64,000 nucleotides of DNA from Lachnospiraceae bacterium. GTDB taxonomy: Bacteria > Bacillota > Clostridia > Lachnospirales > Lachnospiraceae. The translations under genes and the position numbers were made by a program. Location of the stretch: positions 116,869-180,868 of the forward strand of contig JAGAFR010000053.1 of the NCBI GenBank assembly GCA_017612555.1, written 5' to 3'. Under the pieces are notes generated by a model. That model made no database searches, had not been told where the DNA came from, and worked only from the letters and a program-made list of their open reading frames with translations. Positions 54,520 through 64,000 of the stretch are shown here, piece by piece. Position 1 is the first letter of the stretch. Every line of letters begins with the position of its first letter.

Positions 54520-55725
54520 CTATCTTCTCTCCAATATACTCTCGAGCATGTTTTCTATCAGATCCACATGCTCCTTTTTTGTAAAGTGTCCGTTATAATA
54601 ATTCCTCGATCTTTCTCCCATAAGGAGGAGTTCATTTGATGCAGCCATTTCATCCGCGATGGCGGCAAGAGCTTTTTCATCTTCCGCAGGTGCACACATA
54701 CCGCATCCGCTGTCCTCGATAACATGTTTTGTCTCTCCGTTTGCAGATGCTATCACAGGCTTGCCTGCTGCCATATATGACTGGATCTTGCCCGGGAGCG
54801 TATAACTTATTGTATCATTATCGGCAAGCGTGACTATCATGGCATCGGCCATATCATAGAATCGCGGCATCTCCTCCACAGGAAGCCTCCCGTAGAACTT
54901 CACTCTGTCAGATACGTCAAGAGAATCGCAAAGTTTCCTGCAATCTTCAAGCGCAAATCCGTCACCTACTATGTGCCATCTGATCCTGTCATCCCGTGTC
55001 AGTGCCGCCGCTCTGATTATCGTCTCAACACTCTGCATCTTACCTATATTCCCGGCAAACACATAGTCTACAGTTTCCTTGCCGGGACGATCGTTACCGG
55101 ATCCGATATCGGAGAACAGCTCATCCGCAAACTGCGGAATGTGAACATACCTTCCGTTTTTGATACGAAGTTCCCCTGTAAAATATTTTTCAAACAGACG
55201 CGATGATAATCCGATCACTTCCACGCCCCTGTATATCCTTATGCTGACATACTTCATGAACCTGTAGAACAAGCTGTTCCTGCTTATTCCCATGCTTGCA
55301 AGACTCTCGGGCCACAGATCCAGGCAGTACAGTCCGATCTTTGCATGTCTTCCGAACCATTTGACTACATATGCCGGAATAGCCATCAGGACCGGCGACA
55401 GCTGATATACAAATATGACATCAAAGTCTTTCTTCATCGCAAGCGCCTTAAGGCTTCCGAAGAAGACGAACGAAACATAATTTGCCGCAAGTCCGGCCGC
55501 TCCTTCGGTTCTCGGCCTTTCCTTCACACGAATTATATGCACGCCCCTTACGATCTCATCGCGATGCTCTCTTTTCTTATACTCTTCCGGAATGATCCCC
55601 ATAGGGTAGTTCGGAAGCCCGGTAAGTACGGTCACCTCATGACCGCGGCCTACAAGCTCTTCGCATACTTCATGTATGCGAAAAGGTTCCGGATGATAGT
55701 ATTGACATACGACCAGTATCTTCAT
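54520..55725 (-). CDS. GT4 glycosyltransferase, WbuB-like
   Basis: This 401-residue protein begins ILVVCQYYHPEPFRIHEVCEELVGRGHEV, with LTGLPNYPMG, both typical of WbuB-type transferases, some of which move L-FucNAc. GLYCLDLWPESL and LPGKIQSYMAAGKPV complete the pattern; the first Glu of E-x7-E is absent, as usual in this subgroup. The CapE-CapF-CapG set in region A would supply UDP-FucNAc, so that donor is a fair guess. The start shares one base with the epimerase stop. Confidence 0.88.
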   Translation of the reverse strand: MKILVVCQYYHPEPFRIHEVCEELVGRGHEVTVLTGLPNYPMGIIPEEYKKREHRDEIVRGVHIIRVKERPRTEGAAGLAANYVSFVFFGSLKALAMKKDFDVIFVYQLSPVLMAIPAYVVKWFGRHAKIGLYCLDLWPESLASMGISRNSLFYRFMKYVSIRIYRGVEVIGLSSRLFEKYFTGELRIKNGRYVHIPQFADELFSDIGSGNDRPGKETVDYVFAGNIGKMQSVETIIRAAALTRDDRIRWHIVGDGFALEDCRKLCDSLDVSDRVKFYGRLPVEEMPRFYDMADAMIVTLADNDTISYTLPGKIQSYMAAGKPVIASANGETKHVIEDSGCGMCAPAEDEKALAAIADEMAASNELLLMGERSRNYYNGHFTKKEHVDLIENMLESILERR

Positions 55726-56666
55726 CAGTTATTATGTTCCTTCGATGCTCTTCCGACCGATTCAAGGTACTCTCGCACCTCTTCGCCTATCGCACTTCTG
55801 AAAGTTCTGGGATCGTAACCGAAATCCCTTGTTGCTTCCTCATGCGGATATACTCTCGGTTCGCACAGTCTCTGCACCTTTTCACGAAAATCTATCCTGC
55901 CGATCGATACCAGATATACAAACCATGCGCCCGTATAGGCGATCGGAAACGGTACGCTGACAAATCTCATCTTCTTCGACAGATACGCACCCATCTCCAC
56001 CAGCATATCACGGAGCATTATCTCTTCTCCGCCGGATAGTATATAGTCATGACCTCCCGTTACTTTCTCACTTATAAGAACGTCGTAGTATGCCTTTCCG
56101 AGATCCTTGAAATGTACCGGCTGCAATTCATACATCGCATTGTTCACAACAGGCATGACCGGGAACCTGTCAACCATTTTTATAAAAGATGACACATTTC
56201 GATCGTTTATCGTTCCGTAGATCATCGTTGGCCGGAGTATCGTAAGAATGATGTTCTTGCTCTTACACATCATATATACAAAATCATCTATGTTCCTGTA
56301 TTCTTCACCGGCTTCCTTGTATTTACTGTATATACCGGTCGTGTGGACCATTATCATACGACGGACAAAATTACCCGCTGCCGCAGTGGTAAGCTGTCTC
56401 GACCAATGTATCCCCGCTATGTGCACTATCGTGTCTACGCCAAGAAGCGCCTCGGAAAGGAACAGTTCATCTTCAAGATCACCGTAGCACCTTTCGGTAT
56501 CAAAGCATTCAAGTATCTCCCGATCCCGTTCCCGTTCATGGTGAAGGAGCAGTCTGATACCTCCCGGAAACATCTGTCTGATAACATCCTGATGCTTTTC
56601 CAGGTGGAACGCAAAAGCCTGTCCTGATTTTCCGGTTATACCGGTTATTGCCAGAATTTCGTGCAT
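55725..56666 (-). CDS. NAD(P)-dependent sugar epimerase/reductase-like SDR
   Basis: 313 residues with AITGITGKSGQAF as a nucleotide loop, DTIVHIAGIHWSRQ, and TTGIYSKYKEAGEEY, which contains a Tyr-x3-Lys pair. RPTMIYGTINDRNVSSFI and LSGGEEIMLRDM are typical of extended SDRs in glycan clusters. Its place beside a PglC-like transferase and a WbuB-like transferase suggests that it reduces or epimerises a 4-keto UDP sugar. Substrate not known. Confidence 0.85.
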   Translation of the reverse strand: MHEILAITGITGKSGQAFAFHLEKHQDVIRQMFPGGIRLLLHHERERDREILECFDTERCYGDLEDELFLSEALLGVDTIVHIAGIHWSRQLTTAAAGNFVRRMIMVHTTGIYSKYKEAGEEYRNIDDFVYMMCKSKNIILTILRPTMIYGTINDRNVSSFIKMVDRFPVMPVVNNAMYELQPVHFKDLGKAYYDVLISEKVTGGHDYILSGGEEIMLRDMLVEMGAYLSKKMRFVSVPFPIAYTGAWFVYLVSIGRIDFREKVQRLCEPRVYPHEEATRDFGYDPRTFRSAIGEEVREYLESVGRASKEHNN

Positions 56667-56675
56667 AGAATCTTC

Positions 56676-57272
56676 CTATCTCCGGTTCGGACCGCCTTCA
56701 CTTACCCCCTCAGCCTTTGCGACTTTAAAGAACGTTCCGAAAAAGCATTTCAGATCGAACAGAAAGCTTAAGTTCCTGACGTATTCCCCGTCATATGCCG
56801 CCTTGACATCGATAGCCAGCTCATCACGTCCGTTGATCTGCGCCCATCCGGTAAGTCCCGGCTTCACATCGTTCGCACCGTATTTATCACGCTCGGCGAT
56901 GAGGTCATACTGATTCCACAGTGCGGGCCTCGGCCCCACAAAGCTCATGCTTCCCGCAAAAATATTGAACAGCTGCGGGATCTCATCGATCGAATACTTC
57001 CTGATTTTTTCCTGAAAAGGCGACAGAAGGGACGCCGCACCTGCCAGCATATGTGTCGGCGTGTCCGAGGGTGCGGTAACCGGCATCGACCGGAACTTTA
57101 TTATCATAAAATGCGTCTTATGTATGCCTACCCGTTTCTGTTTGAAGAATACGGGACCCGGCGAATCTTTTTTTATCAGAAGTGCAACAACGAGCATCGG
57201 AATGGCGGTCACAATTATCCCGATACCCGACAGCAGTATATCTATGATCCTCTTTACAACTTTCTGATACAT
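56676..57272 (-). CDS. Small polyprenyl-phosphate sugar-1-phosphate transferase, PglC-like (third of three)
   Basis: 198 residues containing only the catalytic unit: a membrane-dipping helix (IIDILLSGIGIIVTAIPML), KFRSM, YSIDEIPQLFN (catalytic pair; Asp-Glu), GSMSFVGPRPALW and KPGLTGWAQING. It belongs to the small PglC/WecA-independent group, which often prefers deoxy-amino sugars. ATG at 57272 has GAGG 5 bases upstream; the GTG at 57278 overlaps that SD. It follows uvrA by 7 bases. Confidence 0.92.
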   Translation of the reverse strand: MYQKVVKRIIDILLSGIGIIVTAIPMLVVALLIKKDSPGPVFFKQKRVGIHKTHFMIIKFRSMPVTAPSDTPTHMLAGAASLLSPFQEKIRKYSIDEIPQLFNIFAGSMSFVGPRPALWNQYDLIAERDKYGANDVKPGLTGWAQINGRDELAIDVKAAYDGEYVRNLSFLFDLKCFFGTFFKVAKAEGVSEGGPNRR

Positions 57273-57279
57273 GAGCACC

Positions 57280-60174
57280 TCATTTTTTCTTCACGGATCT
57301 TTTCTTTCCGGGATTAGCTGTTGCATCTGCATCGCGGTCTCTTGCAAGGAGAGGAGCTACGAACTCGCCCGTATATGAAGCCTTGTTCTTTGCCACCTCT
57401 TCGGGTGTCCCTGTGGCGATCACTTTTCCGCCTTCGTCTCCACCCTCCGGACCGAGATCAATTATATAGTCGGCAGTCTTGATGACATCAAGATTGTGTT
57501 CTATCACAACCACAGTATTCCCGCCGTCGGTCAGTCTCTGCAGTATCTCCACAAGCTTGTGAACGTCCGCAAAATGCAGTCCCGTCGTCGGTTCATCAAG
57601 TATGTATATCGTCCTGCCCGTGCTCCTTCTCGACAGCTCGGTGGCAAGCTTTATCCTCTGTGCTTCACCGCCCGAAAGCGTTGTCGACGGCTGGCCCAGT
57701 TTGATATACCCGAGACCCACTTCGTAGAGCGTTTCTATCTTGCGCTTTATTGCCGGAATGTTCTCGAAAAAGGGCAGCGCCTCTTCCACCGTCATATCGA
57801 GCACATCATATATGCTCTTTCCTTTGTATTTAACTTCAAGTGTCTCTCTGTTGTATCTCTTACCCTTACATACTTCACATGGTACATATACATCGGGGAG
57901 AAAATGCATCTCAATCTTGATTATACCATCTCCGCTGCAGGCTTCGCATCTGCCGCCCTTGACGTTGAACGAAAATCGTCCCTTCGCATATCCTCTTTCC
58001 CGCGCATCCGATGTCGTCGCGAACAGATCTCTTATCAGATCGAACGCACCCGTGTACGTTGCCGGGTTTGATCTCGGAGTCCTTCCTATCGGCGACTGGT
58101 CTATGGCTATTATCTTGTCGAGTTCTTCGGTTCCCTCGACTGACTTATGTTTCCCGGGTATCGTTCTGGCTCTGTTCAGGTCATGCGCAAGACGCTTATA
58201 CAGTATCTCATTTATCAGCGAGCTCTTGCCCGATCCCGATACTCCGGTGACACACGTGAACACTCCCAAGGGAATGTCAACGTTTATGTTCTTGAGATTG
58301 TTCTCGCTTGCTCCTTTGATCTTAAGGAAGCCTGTCGGTTTGCGGCGCTTTGGGGGCACGGGAATGAACAGTTCATGTTTAAGATATTTCCCGGTAACCG
58401 ACCTCGGATCATTTTTTATATCATCAACAGATCCGGTGCAGACCACGTATCCGCCCTCACTGCCGGCTCCGGGTCCGATATCGACGATATAATCCGCCGC
58501 CAGCATCGTATCTTCATCATGTTCGACAACGATAAGACTGTTTCCGAGATCCCGCAGATTTTTCAGGGCACCGAGCAGTTTGTTATTGTCTCTCTGATGA
58601 AGACCTATACTCGGCTCATCAAGTATATACGCCACACCTACAAGCCCCGAACCTATCTGAGTCGCCAGCCTGATCCTCTGTGCTTCTCCGCCGGAAAGCG
58701 ATCCTGTTGCCCTTGAAAGTGTCAGGTATCCGAGTCCGACTTCAATGAGGAACGACAGTCTGGCCCTTATCTCTTTAAGGATCCTCGCGCCGATCAGTTC
58801 CTGCTGTTTCGTAAGCTTCAGATCATTAACAAAAGCCGCCAGGCGGATGATAGACATATCAGTCATCTCATGTATGTTGATGCCGCCGACAGTAACGGCC
58901 AGTGCTGCTTTTTTAAGTCTCATTCCTCCGCATTCTTCACACGGAGTAAACCTCATGTATGTCTCATATTCCGCTCTGGAGCTTTCGGAAGATGTTTCCC
59001 TGTATCTTCTCTCAACGTTTCCGATAAGTCCCTCAAACGGCACATCATATACGCCTTCCCCGCGCATTCCTTTGTAACGTACCTTTAGAACTTCTCCGCC
59101 GGTCCCGTCGATTATAAGATCGTGAACTTTTTTCGTATATTTCTCAAAAGGCGTATTCAGGCTGAACTTATACTTTTTGCTCATGGCATCGAGCGTTGCG
59201 TATGTAAAGCTGCTCTTGTCATTGCACGACTGCCATCCGGGCACGACTATCGCACCGTCCATGATGGAAAGCGACTTGTCCGGGATCATAAGATCCTCAT
59301 CAAACTTCATCTTATATCCGAGTCCAGCACACTCACTGCACGCCCCGAACGGATTGTTGAACGAAAAACTCCTCGGCTCGATCTCTTCGATACTGATGTT
59401 ACAATCAGGGCAGGAAAAGCTCTGCGAGAAAGTCATCGGATTTCCGTCAATGACATCAACGTATACGAGACCCTCGGATAACTGCATCACGGTCTCGATG
59501 GAGTCTGTCAGTCTCTTATTGATGCCCGGCTTAACAACAAGTCTGTCAACCACTATCTCTATATTATGCTTGATGTTCTTATCAAGCTTTATCTCTTCAG
59601 ACAGATCGTACATGTTACCGTCTACACGCACGCGGACAAATCCGCTCTTCACGGCACGTTCGAATATCTTGGAGTGCTCTCCCTTTCGTCCCCTAACCAC
59701 GGGAGCCATAAGCTGAATCTTCGTTCCTTCGGGAAGAGCCATGATCGTATCCGTCATCTGGTCTACGCTCTGCCGCTTTATCTCCTTGCCGCAGTTCGGA
59801 CAGTGCGGAATACCGATCCTCGCATACAGCAGTCTGAAATAATCATATATCTCCGTGACCGTGCCGACGGTCGATCTCGGGTTCTTGTTCGTTGACTTCT
59901 GATCTATCGAGATCGCAGGCGGAAGGCCTTCTATCGAATCCACCTCAGGTTTTTCCATCTGCCCAAGGAACTGTCTGGCATATGAAGACAGCGACTCCAT
60001 ATACCTTCTCTGACCTTCTGCGTAGATGGTATCAAAAGCAAGCGAAGACTTACCGGAGCCCGACAGTCCAGTCAGAACGACCAGTTCATTTCTCGGAATA
60101 TCTATGTCAATGTCTTTCAGGTTATGCTCTTTTGCTCCCCTGATCCTGATCATCGGATCAATCGCCTTGGCCAT
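57280..60174 (-). CDS. uvrA: Excinuclease ABC subunit UvrA
   Basis: DNA damage sensor of nucleotide excision repair and ABC-type ATPase dimer. This 964-residue protein has Walker A loops [14 protein letters not shown] (near 35) and [14 protein letters not shown], zinc sites (CPNC ... and CEAC ... CEVC), and two signature motifs, [14 protein letters not shown] and [18 protein letters not shown] lies 9 bases before the ATG at 60174, which overlaps the DHHW gene by 17 bases. uvrB normally lies next to it; here three glycan genes lie between them. Confidence 0.97.
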   Translation of the reverse strand: MAKAIDPMIRIRGAKEHNLKDIDIDIPRNELVVLTGLSGSGKSSLAFDTIYAEGQRRYMESLSSYARQFLGQMEKPEVDSIEGLPPAISIDQKSTNKNPRSTVGTVTEIYDYFRLLYARIGIPHCPNCGKEIKRQSVDQMTDTIMALPEGTKIQLMAPVVRGRKGEHSKIFERAVKSGFVRVRVDGNMYDLSEEIKLDKNIKHNIEIVVDRLVVKPGINKRLTDSIETVMQLSEGLVYVDVIDGNPMTFSQSFSCPDCNISIEEIEPRSFSFNNPFGACSECAGLGYKMKFDEDLMIPDKSLSIMDGAIVVPGWQSCNDKSSFTYATLDAMSKKYKFSLNTPFEKYTKKVHDLIIDGTGGEVLKVRYKGMRGEGVYDVPFEGLIGNVERRYRETSSESSRAEYETYMRFTPCEECGGMRLKKAALAVTVGGINIHEMTDMSIIRLAAFVNDLKLTKQQELIGARILKEIRARLSFLIEVGLGYLTLSRATGSLSGGEAQRIRLATQIGSGLVGVAYILDEPSIGLHQRDNNKLLGALKNLRDLGNSLIVVEHDEDTMLAADYIVDIGPGAGSEGGYVVCTGSVDDIKNDPRSVTGKYLKHELFIPVPPKRRKPTGFLKIKGASENNLKNINVDIPLGVFTCVTGVSGSGKSSLINEILYKRLAHDLNRARTIPGKHKSVEGTEELDKIIAIDQSPIGRTPRSNPATYTGAFDLIRDLFATTSDARERGYAKGRFSFNVKGGRCEACSGDGIIKIEMHFLPDVYVPCEVCKGKRYNRETLEVKYKGKSIYDVLDMTVEEALPFFENIPAIKRKIETLYEVGLGYIKLGQPSTTLSGGEAQRIKLATELSRRSTGRTIYILDEPTTGLHFADVHKLVEILQRLTDGGNTVVVIEHNLDVIKTADYIIDLGPEGGDEGGKVIATGTPEEVAKNKASYTGEFVAPLLARDRDADATANPGKKRSVKKK

Positions 60175-61690
60175 CGTATCTTACCTCAAATGTTTCAAGC
60201 AAATATGCCTTATGCGTTTCTTCACTTACGGCAAACAGTCTGATCTCCTGCTGTGCCATGAACCGTCTTTGGATGCTCAGTGAAAATCTGTCGATTCCCT
60301 CTTCTTCGGACTGCCTGTGAAGCTTGCAATAATCGGTCTCGATGCATTCATCATCCGTCACCGCGTATACATCTATCTTCCCGAGACTCTCCGGCGCCGA
60401 AACAACAGCATCCATCCTGAATATAGCTGTAGTATCATTCGGGTCTAGATATATGTTCGCTCCATCGACTCTTCCTCCGGCCACATCCGTTATGTCATAG
60501 GTGATGCCGGGATTTGCAGCAAATGTTCCATCTCCCTTATACGCCGGCTCATAATAGTAATCACTGAAATCACTCGTGAGCGGCATCTCGCTCGATATGG
60601 ACCTTTCAGCCGTCTCGAATATGACCATATCCGGGAAAGTCAGATTGACAAAATACTGTACGTAATCATAGTTCTGTCTGTGGACAAAATACACTTCACG
60701 GAACCGGTCATCGTAGAACTTCTGGTACGACTGGAAATAACTGTCCGTAAACACCAGGAGCCTTCTGTTGTTCGGTGCCGCCTGGTTGATATGATGAGTA
60801 TAGAACGTATCAGTCTCGCACTCCATCACCGGCTTTAAAAGTTCGGTATAGTCGGCCATCTGATCGTCTCGAAGCGAAAAGAGAGGAATATCCTCATCGA
60901 TCGAAAACTTTGCATTATCAAGTGAATCAACATGCACGTTCTCAAGATCGAAATTAGCCGCATCAAGCCTGGGCACGTCATCAAACCATTTCTGTATCTT
61001 CTCGTCTATAAGGAGATGCCCGATAAACGCACCCCTGTCATTCCAGTGGGTCACATCATACAGCTTGTTATATAAAAGATCGTTTCCCTTCGCCGCCGTA
61101 AGATGGTCCCTCGGATCTATATATTCAACACCGGAATCCGCCATCGCGCCATCCAGATAATCAAGGACCGACTGATTTTCTTCATTAACGTTTACTGTCT
61201 TCGGAAAGTATTCCGGATATATCGTCTTCTTGTCGGGACACACGAAATACAGGAACTTTATGTCCTTCGAAGCAAGATAATCATTAGTCATCTCAAGAAA
61301 GCTGACCATTGAATCTATATACTGCCTGTCTGTATTGAGTCTCTGGTATGCGGCAATATAATCCTTATCCTTGTAATATATGTGCCCTTCCTCACCCCAC
61401 ATGAAAAGCGGATTGACCATCGATCCGAACAGCGCGTTGTTTGCTTCCGTGTATACGGCAATAGAGCCCTCGCGAAAGCCTATCCTGTCATTGACATAGT
61501 TGTAAACTGCCTTCATGTAGTCTTCGGACAGTTCAAATTCCGGCCAATCCTCAAGCTTCTTGTTCTCGTATTCCGATATCTGATCCTTCTTAAAGTTCAT
61601 GAAAATCACGGGAAGGATCAGCAGAGCAAGAAACACTGCGGCAAATACAGCCTGAGGGATATGATCTTTGTCAAAAATCTTCCTGTTCAT
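60158..61690 (-). CDS. DHHW/AlgJ-AlgX-like membrane-anchored protein for polysaccharide acylation
   Basis: This 510-residue protein has one N-terminal membrane helix ([18 protein letters not shown]). An SGNH-like outside domain has [13 protein letters not shown] and [15 protein letters not shown], the latter the Asp-x2-His-Trp motif for which the family is named. The last 120 residues form a beta-rich domain. Such proteins take acyl groups passed by an MBOAT partner and place them on the polysaccharide. The MBOAT gene is 6 bases upstream, supporting this. Confidence 0.88.
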   Translation of the reverse strand: MNRKIFDKDHIPQAVFAAVFLALLILPVIFMNFKKDQISEYENKKLEDWPEFELSEDYMKAVYNYVNDRIGFREGSIAVYTEANNALFGSMVNPLFMWGEEGHIYYKDKDYIAAYQRLNTDRQYIDSMVSFLEMTNDYLASKDIKFLYFVCPDKKTIYPEYFPKTVNVNEENQSVLDYLDGAMADSGVEYIDPRDHLTAAKGNDLLYNKLYDVTHWNDRGAFIGHLLIDEKIQKWFDDVPRLDAANFDLENVHVDSLDNAKFSIDEDIPLFSLRDDQMADYTELLKPVMECETDTFYTHHINQAAPNNRRLLVFTDSYFQSYQKFYDDRFREVYFVHRQNYDYVQYFVNLTFPDMVIFETAERSISSEMPLTSDFSDYYYEPAYKGDGTFAANPGITYDITDVAGGRVDGANIYLDPNDTTAIFRMDAVVSAPESLGKIDVYAVTDDECIETDYCKLHRQSEEEGIDRFSLSIQRRFMAQQEIRLFAVSEETHKAYLLETFEVRYDGQGD

Positions 61691-61696
61691 ACCACG

Positions 61697-63133
61697 CTAA
61701 AACCTGAAATATATAAACGGTGAATAAGTAGTGTTAACTATGAATATAAAGCTTATCACAAGAAGCGCTATGAGGCAGGTATGGCGCATGATACGCATCC
61801 CTTTCTTATCGCTTCCTTCAAAATCAGCAATGTATGCACTTATATGTCTGGGCAGTACCTGGGCCCAGGGCACGCAGGCAATTACAGCAATGACGAGAAA
61901 GAATCCGAGCCTTTTATCGAGGAAAAAACCTATGTCAAAAGCTTTGTATCCGCCCTGCCCCGCTCCGAACATGACTTTGATAAACGAAAATGCCTCTGCG
62001 ATATCCTCGAGCTTGAACAGTACCCATCCAAGCGTCACAGCAAGCATCGTATATCCCCATTTTAAGAAGGAAGTTACAACGGCCGGCAGGCTTATCAGAG
62101 CTTTCTTTCCCTTCAGAGCCCTTTCAATGAGCATGAACAGTCCATGCCACAGTCCCCAGACGATGAACGACCACGCTGCGCCGTGCCATATACCTGTAGC
62201 GATAAAAACGATCAGCAGATTTACATACACGTTCCCGCGTCTGTTTCCTCCAAGGGGGATATACAGGTAATCCCGAAACCAGTTCGACAGCGATATATGC
62301 CATCTTCTCCAGAACTCAGTTATGGATCTTGATATGTACGGATAATCGAAGTTCTCCCGGAATGTAAATCCGAACATCTTTCCAAGACCTATCGCCATAT
62401 CGGTATATCCCGAAAAATCAAAGTAGATCTGCAGCGTATAAAGTATAGCTCCAAGCCATGCAACAGGCGTTGACAGCCCTACTGTGATATCAAAGATCCT
62501 GTCACAGACTTCACCTATCGTGTTCGCGATAACAGCCTTCTTGGCAAGCCCTACTATAAATCTCTCAATCCCTTTTGTGATCTCATCTGCCGTTATGACC
62601 GGAGCATCAAGCGCATCTCTTACTTCGGAATATCGTATGATCGGCCCCTGCAGGAGCTGTGGGAACATAGTGATATAGAGTGCGAAATGAAGCAGATCTT
62701 TTGCTTTTTCCTCACCCCGGTACACATCGATGATGTATGACATACACTGGAACGTGTAAAAAGAAATGCCGACCGGCAGTATTATCTCCGGGATCATTAT
62801 ATCCCGTGAAAAGATATTGCCTATCGTTTCAAGCAGCATACCCGTGTATTTGAAATACACAAGAGATGCGATGTTGGCAACGATCGCTATGATGAGAACA
62901 GTCTTCGCGGTCCCTGTGCCGGTTTTGATCTTTCGTGCGATGACCTCTGCGAGCACGTAGTTTATCACTATCGACGACAGAAGATAGATAAGATGGCGGG
63001 GTCCTGAGCACGCATAAAAAGCAAGGCTCGCAACAAGAAGCCATATGTTGCGTGCCTTTTGCGGTAAAATATGATAGCCGATAAGTACTATCGGCAGATA
63101 TATGCATAAGAATATGACAGAACTAAATACCAT
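61697..63133 (-). CDS. MBOAT-family O-acyltransferase, AlgI/DltB-like
   Basis: This 478-residue protein with about eleven membrane helices begins MVFSSVIFLCIYLPIVLIGY, the usual AlgI start, and has SFYTFQCMSYIIDVYRG, DFSGYTDMAIGLGKMFGF and FWRRWHISLSNWFRDYLYIPLGGNR motifs. GIWHGAAWSFIVWGLWHG holds the catalytic His. It moves acyl groups (usually acetyl) across the membrane. Start shares one base with the upstream stop (TAATG). With the DHHW protein downstream it forms an acylation pair. Confidence 0.95.
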   Translation of the reverse strand: MVFSSVIFLCIYLPIVLIGYHILPQKARNIWLLVASLAFYACSGPRHLIYLLSSIVINYVLAEVIARKIKTGTGTAKTVLIIAIVANIASLVYFKYTGMLLETIGNIFSRDIMIPEIILPVGISFYTFQCMSYIIDVYRGEEKAKDLLHFALYITMFPQLLQGPIIRYSEVRDALDAPVITADEITKGIERFIVGLAKKAVIANTIGEVCDRIFDITVGLSTPVAWLGAILYTLQIYFDFSGYTDMAIGLGKMFGFTFRENFDYPYISRSITEFWRRWHISLSNWFRDYLYIPLGGNRRGNVYVNLLIVFIATGIWHGAAWSFIVWGLWHGLFMLIERALKGKKALISLPAVVTSFLKWGYTMLAVTLGWVLFKLEDIAEAFSFIKVMFGAGQGGYKAFDIGFFLDKRLGFFLVIAVIACVPWAQVLPRHISAYIADFEGSDKKGMRIMRHTCLIALLVISFIFIVNTTYSPFIYFRF

Positions 63134-63894
63134 TATCTGATCTTTTCCAATTCATTCTTAAGCTTTGCGACAGACCACCTCGAAACGGTAACATTCTTCT
63201 GTTTCTTGCCTCTCCTGGTAAGATCTGCGACCTGCTTCAGGTATTCGACCGTAACCTTCGAAGAAAGCTTTGATTCGCCTGCGGGACGCGCCTGGAATTT
63301 GTACGGGATCTCCACAACAGTCCTGTACGTCCCCATCGCAAGAACCTCCACCATGATCTTCCATCCTATCGGACGAAGATCTGCTCCCTTTATGACCTCT
63401 TTGCGGAACATGAACAGTCCACTTGTCGGATCGGTTATCTTGCGAAGTGACGGGAGCATTATCTTTCCGATATATCTTGCAACTCCCGATACGAGCTTAC
63501 GATAGGGGCCAAGCCCTCCATCGCTTCCTCCCGGAATAAACCTTGAGGGTACGCAAAAATCAACTCCCGTCTCCATGACAGCGTACATTGACCGAAGTAT
63601 TGCCGGCGGGTGCTGAAGATCAGCATCCATTACCGCTATATAGTCACCGTCTGCCAGTGTAAATCCCTTAAGAACAGCAGTTGCAAGACCCTTTTCCGTC
63701 TCTCTGTGTTCCATTCTGACATGCGGATTCTCTGCCATGACAGTCTTTATGGCATCCACAGTATCATCCGTGGAATCGTCCACGAATATGACTTCATAAT
63801 CTATACCCTTTAATGCGTAATCTATCTGATTGACAAGATTGCCCACATTTTCGGCTTCGTTATATGTCGGAACGACTATGCTGATCCTGCCCAA
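63133..63894 (-). CDS. DPM1-like polyprenyl-phosphate glycosyltransferase (GT2)
   Basis: This 253-residue protein has SIVVPTYNEAENVGNLV, FVDDSTDDTVDAI, and the metal site MDADLQHPP; FIPGGSDGGLGPYRKLVS and DPTSGLFMFRKEV are typical of dolichol-phosphate mannose synthase-like enzymes. They charge polyprenyl phosphate with one sugar for membrane GT-C enzymes. No membrane helix follows the catalytic domain. The start is TTG at 63894, with GGAGG 8 bases upstream in the end of uvrB. The sugar may be mannose or glucose; not determined. Confidence 0.9.
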   Translation of the reverse strand: MGRISIVVPTYNEAENVGNLVNQIDYALKGIDYEVIFVDDSTDDTVDAIKTVMAENPHVRMEHRETEKGLATAVLKGFTLADGDYIAVMDADLQHPPAILRSMYAVMETGVDFCVPSRFIPGGSDGGLGPYRKLVSGVARYIGKIMLPSLRKITDPTSGLFMFRKEVIKGADLRPIGWKIMVEVLAMGTYRTVVEIPYKFQARPAGESKLSSKVTVEYLKQVADLTRRGKKQKNVTVSRWSVAKLKNELEKIR

Positions 63895-64000
63895 TTACAT
63901 ATCCTCCAGGTTTTTCTTCAGTTCTATCATCTTATCACGAAGGATCGCCGCAGTTTCAAAATCAAGTTCCGCGGCTGCTTTTCTCATCTGCTTCTCAACG
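63895..64000 (-). CDS. uvrB: Excinuclease ABC subunit UvrB, C-terminal end only
   Basis: The last 34 whole codons read EKQMRKAAAELDFETAAI and then RDKMIELKKNLEDM before TAA at 63897-63895. This is the UVR helical hairpin that ends UvrB and binds UvrC. The rest of the gene lies beyond the window. UvrC also has a UVR motif, but inside the protein rather than at its end, so UvrB is favoured. Confidence 0.85.
   Translation of the reverse strand, partial: VEKQMRKAAAELDFETAAILRDKMIELKKNLEDM

Noticed and set aside
55725-56666. Epimerase as the missing RmlC
   Set aside because: It is an SDR with a nucleotide loop and YxxxK, not a cupin, so it cannot be RmlC.
1-64000. Mobile elements, phage genes, tRNA or rRNA
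   Set aside because: No transposase or integrase motifs, no terminal repeats, and no tRNA/rRNA-like sequence was noticed by eye; a profile search would be needed to be certain.

Overview
The window looks like the chromosome of a motile, rod-shaped member of the Bacillota class Clostridia, most likely a Lachnospiraceae relative (inference). The reasons are the gene order mbl-flgF-flgG (the mbl-flhO-flhP order known in Bacillus), a cdaA-cdaR pair, an HPr with His15 and Ser46, a YvyF/ComFC pair, RecD2, and Shine-Dalgarno (SD) sites of the GGAGG type. About 58 protein genes are packed almost without gaps. All but one (rmlD) lie on the minus strand. The longest gene-free stretch is 209 bases. I see no rRNA, tRNA, CRISPR array, insertion sequence or phage gene.

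Region A (1-26.4 kb) is an exopolysaccharide or capsule cluster read right to left from a strong extended -10 promoter at about 26.44 kb. It makes precursors: a CapD-type membrane dehydratase, a CapE-CapF-CapG set for UDP-N-acetyl-L-fucosamine, a UDP-HexNAc 6-dehydrogenase, RmlA/RmlB, and nonulosonate (sialic-acid-like) genes, namely a NeuB-type synthase and a cytidylyltransferase fused to a PseG-like domain. It also has a polyprenyl-phosphate sugar transferase, six glycosyltransferases, a GH99-like protein, a capsule-synthesis-like protein, a YdjC/ChbG deacetylase and two flippases. Its last (left-most) gene is an incomplete membrane-anchored surface protein with acidic and Thr-Pro linkers.

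Region B (26.4-40.3 kb) is a second polysaccharide cluster in the same direction. It holds two related Wzy-like polymerases around a third flippase, four glycosyltransferases, a second initiating sugar transferase, and five membrane proteins of unclear function. Two of those five are one reading frame divided by a single in-frame TAG. Its head shares a divergent promoter region with rmlD (+ strand), and the two -10 boxes overlap in one palindrome.

Region C (41.3-52.3 kb) is housekeeping. From right to left it reads mbl, flgF, flgG, a FlgJ-like rod-binding gene, recD2, comFC, yvyF, two membrane proteins, cdaA and cdaR, then ptsH from its own promoter and a DUF212/PAP2-type membrane protein.

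Region D (52.3-64 kb) is a third glycan operon threaded through the excision-repair genes. The 3' end of uvrB is followed by a DPM1-like transferase, an MBOAT acyltransferase and a DHHW/AlgJ-like protein, then uvrA, then a small PglC-like sugar transferase, an epimerase and three glycosyltransferases, ending at an intrinsic terminator. The window therefore carries three initiating transferases, three flippases and two polymerases, enough for more than one surface glycan. RmlC, an aminotransferase for the nonulosonate route, a chain-length kinase pair and an LCP ligase are not in view.
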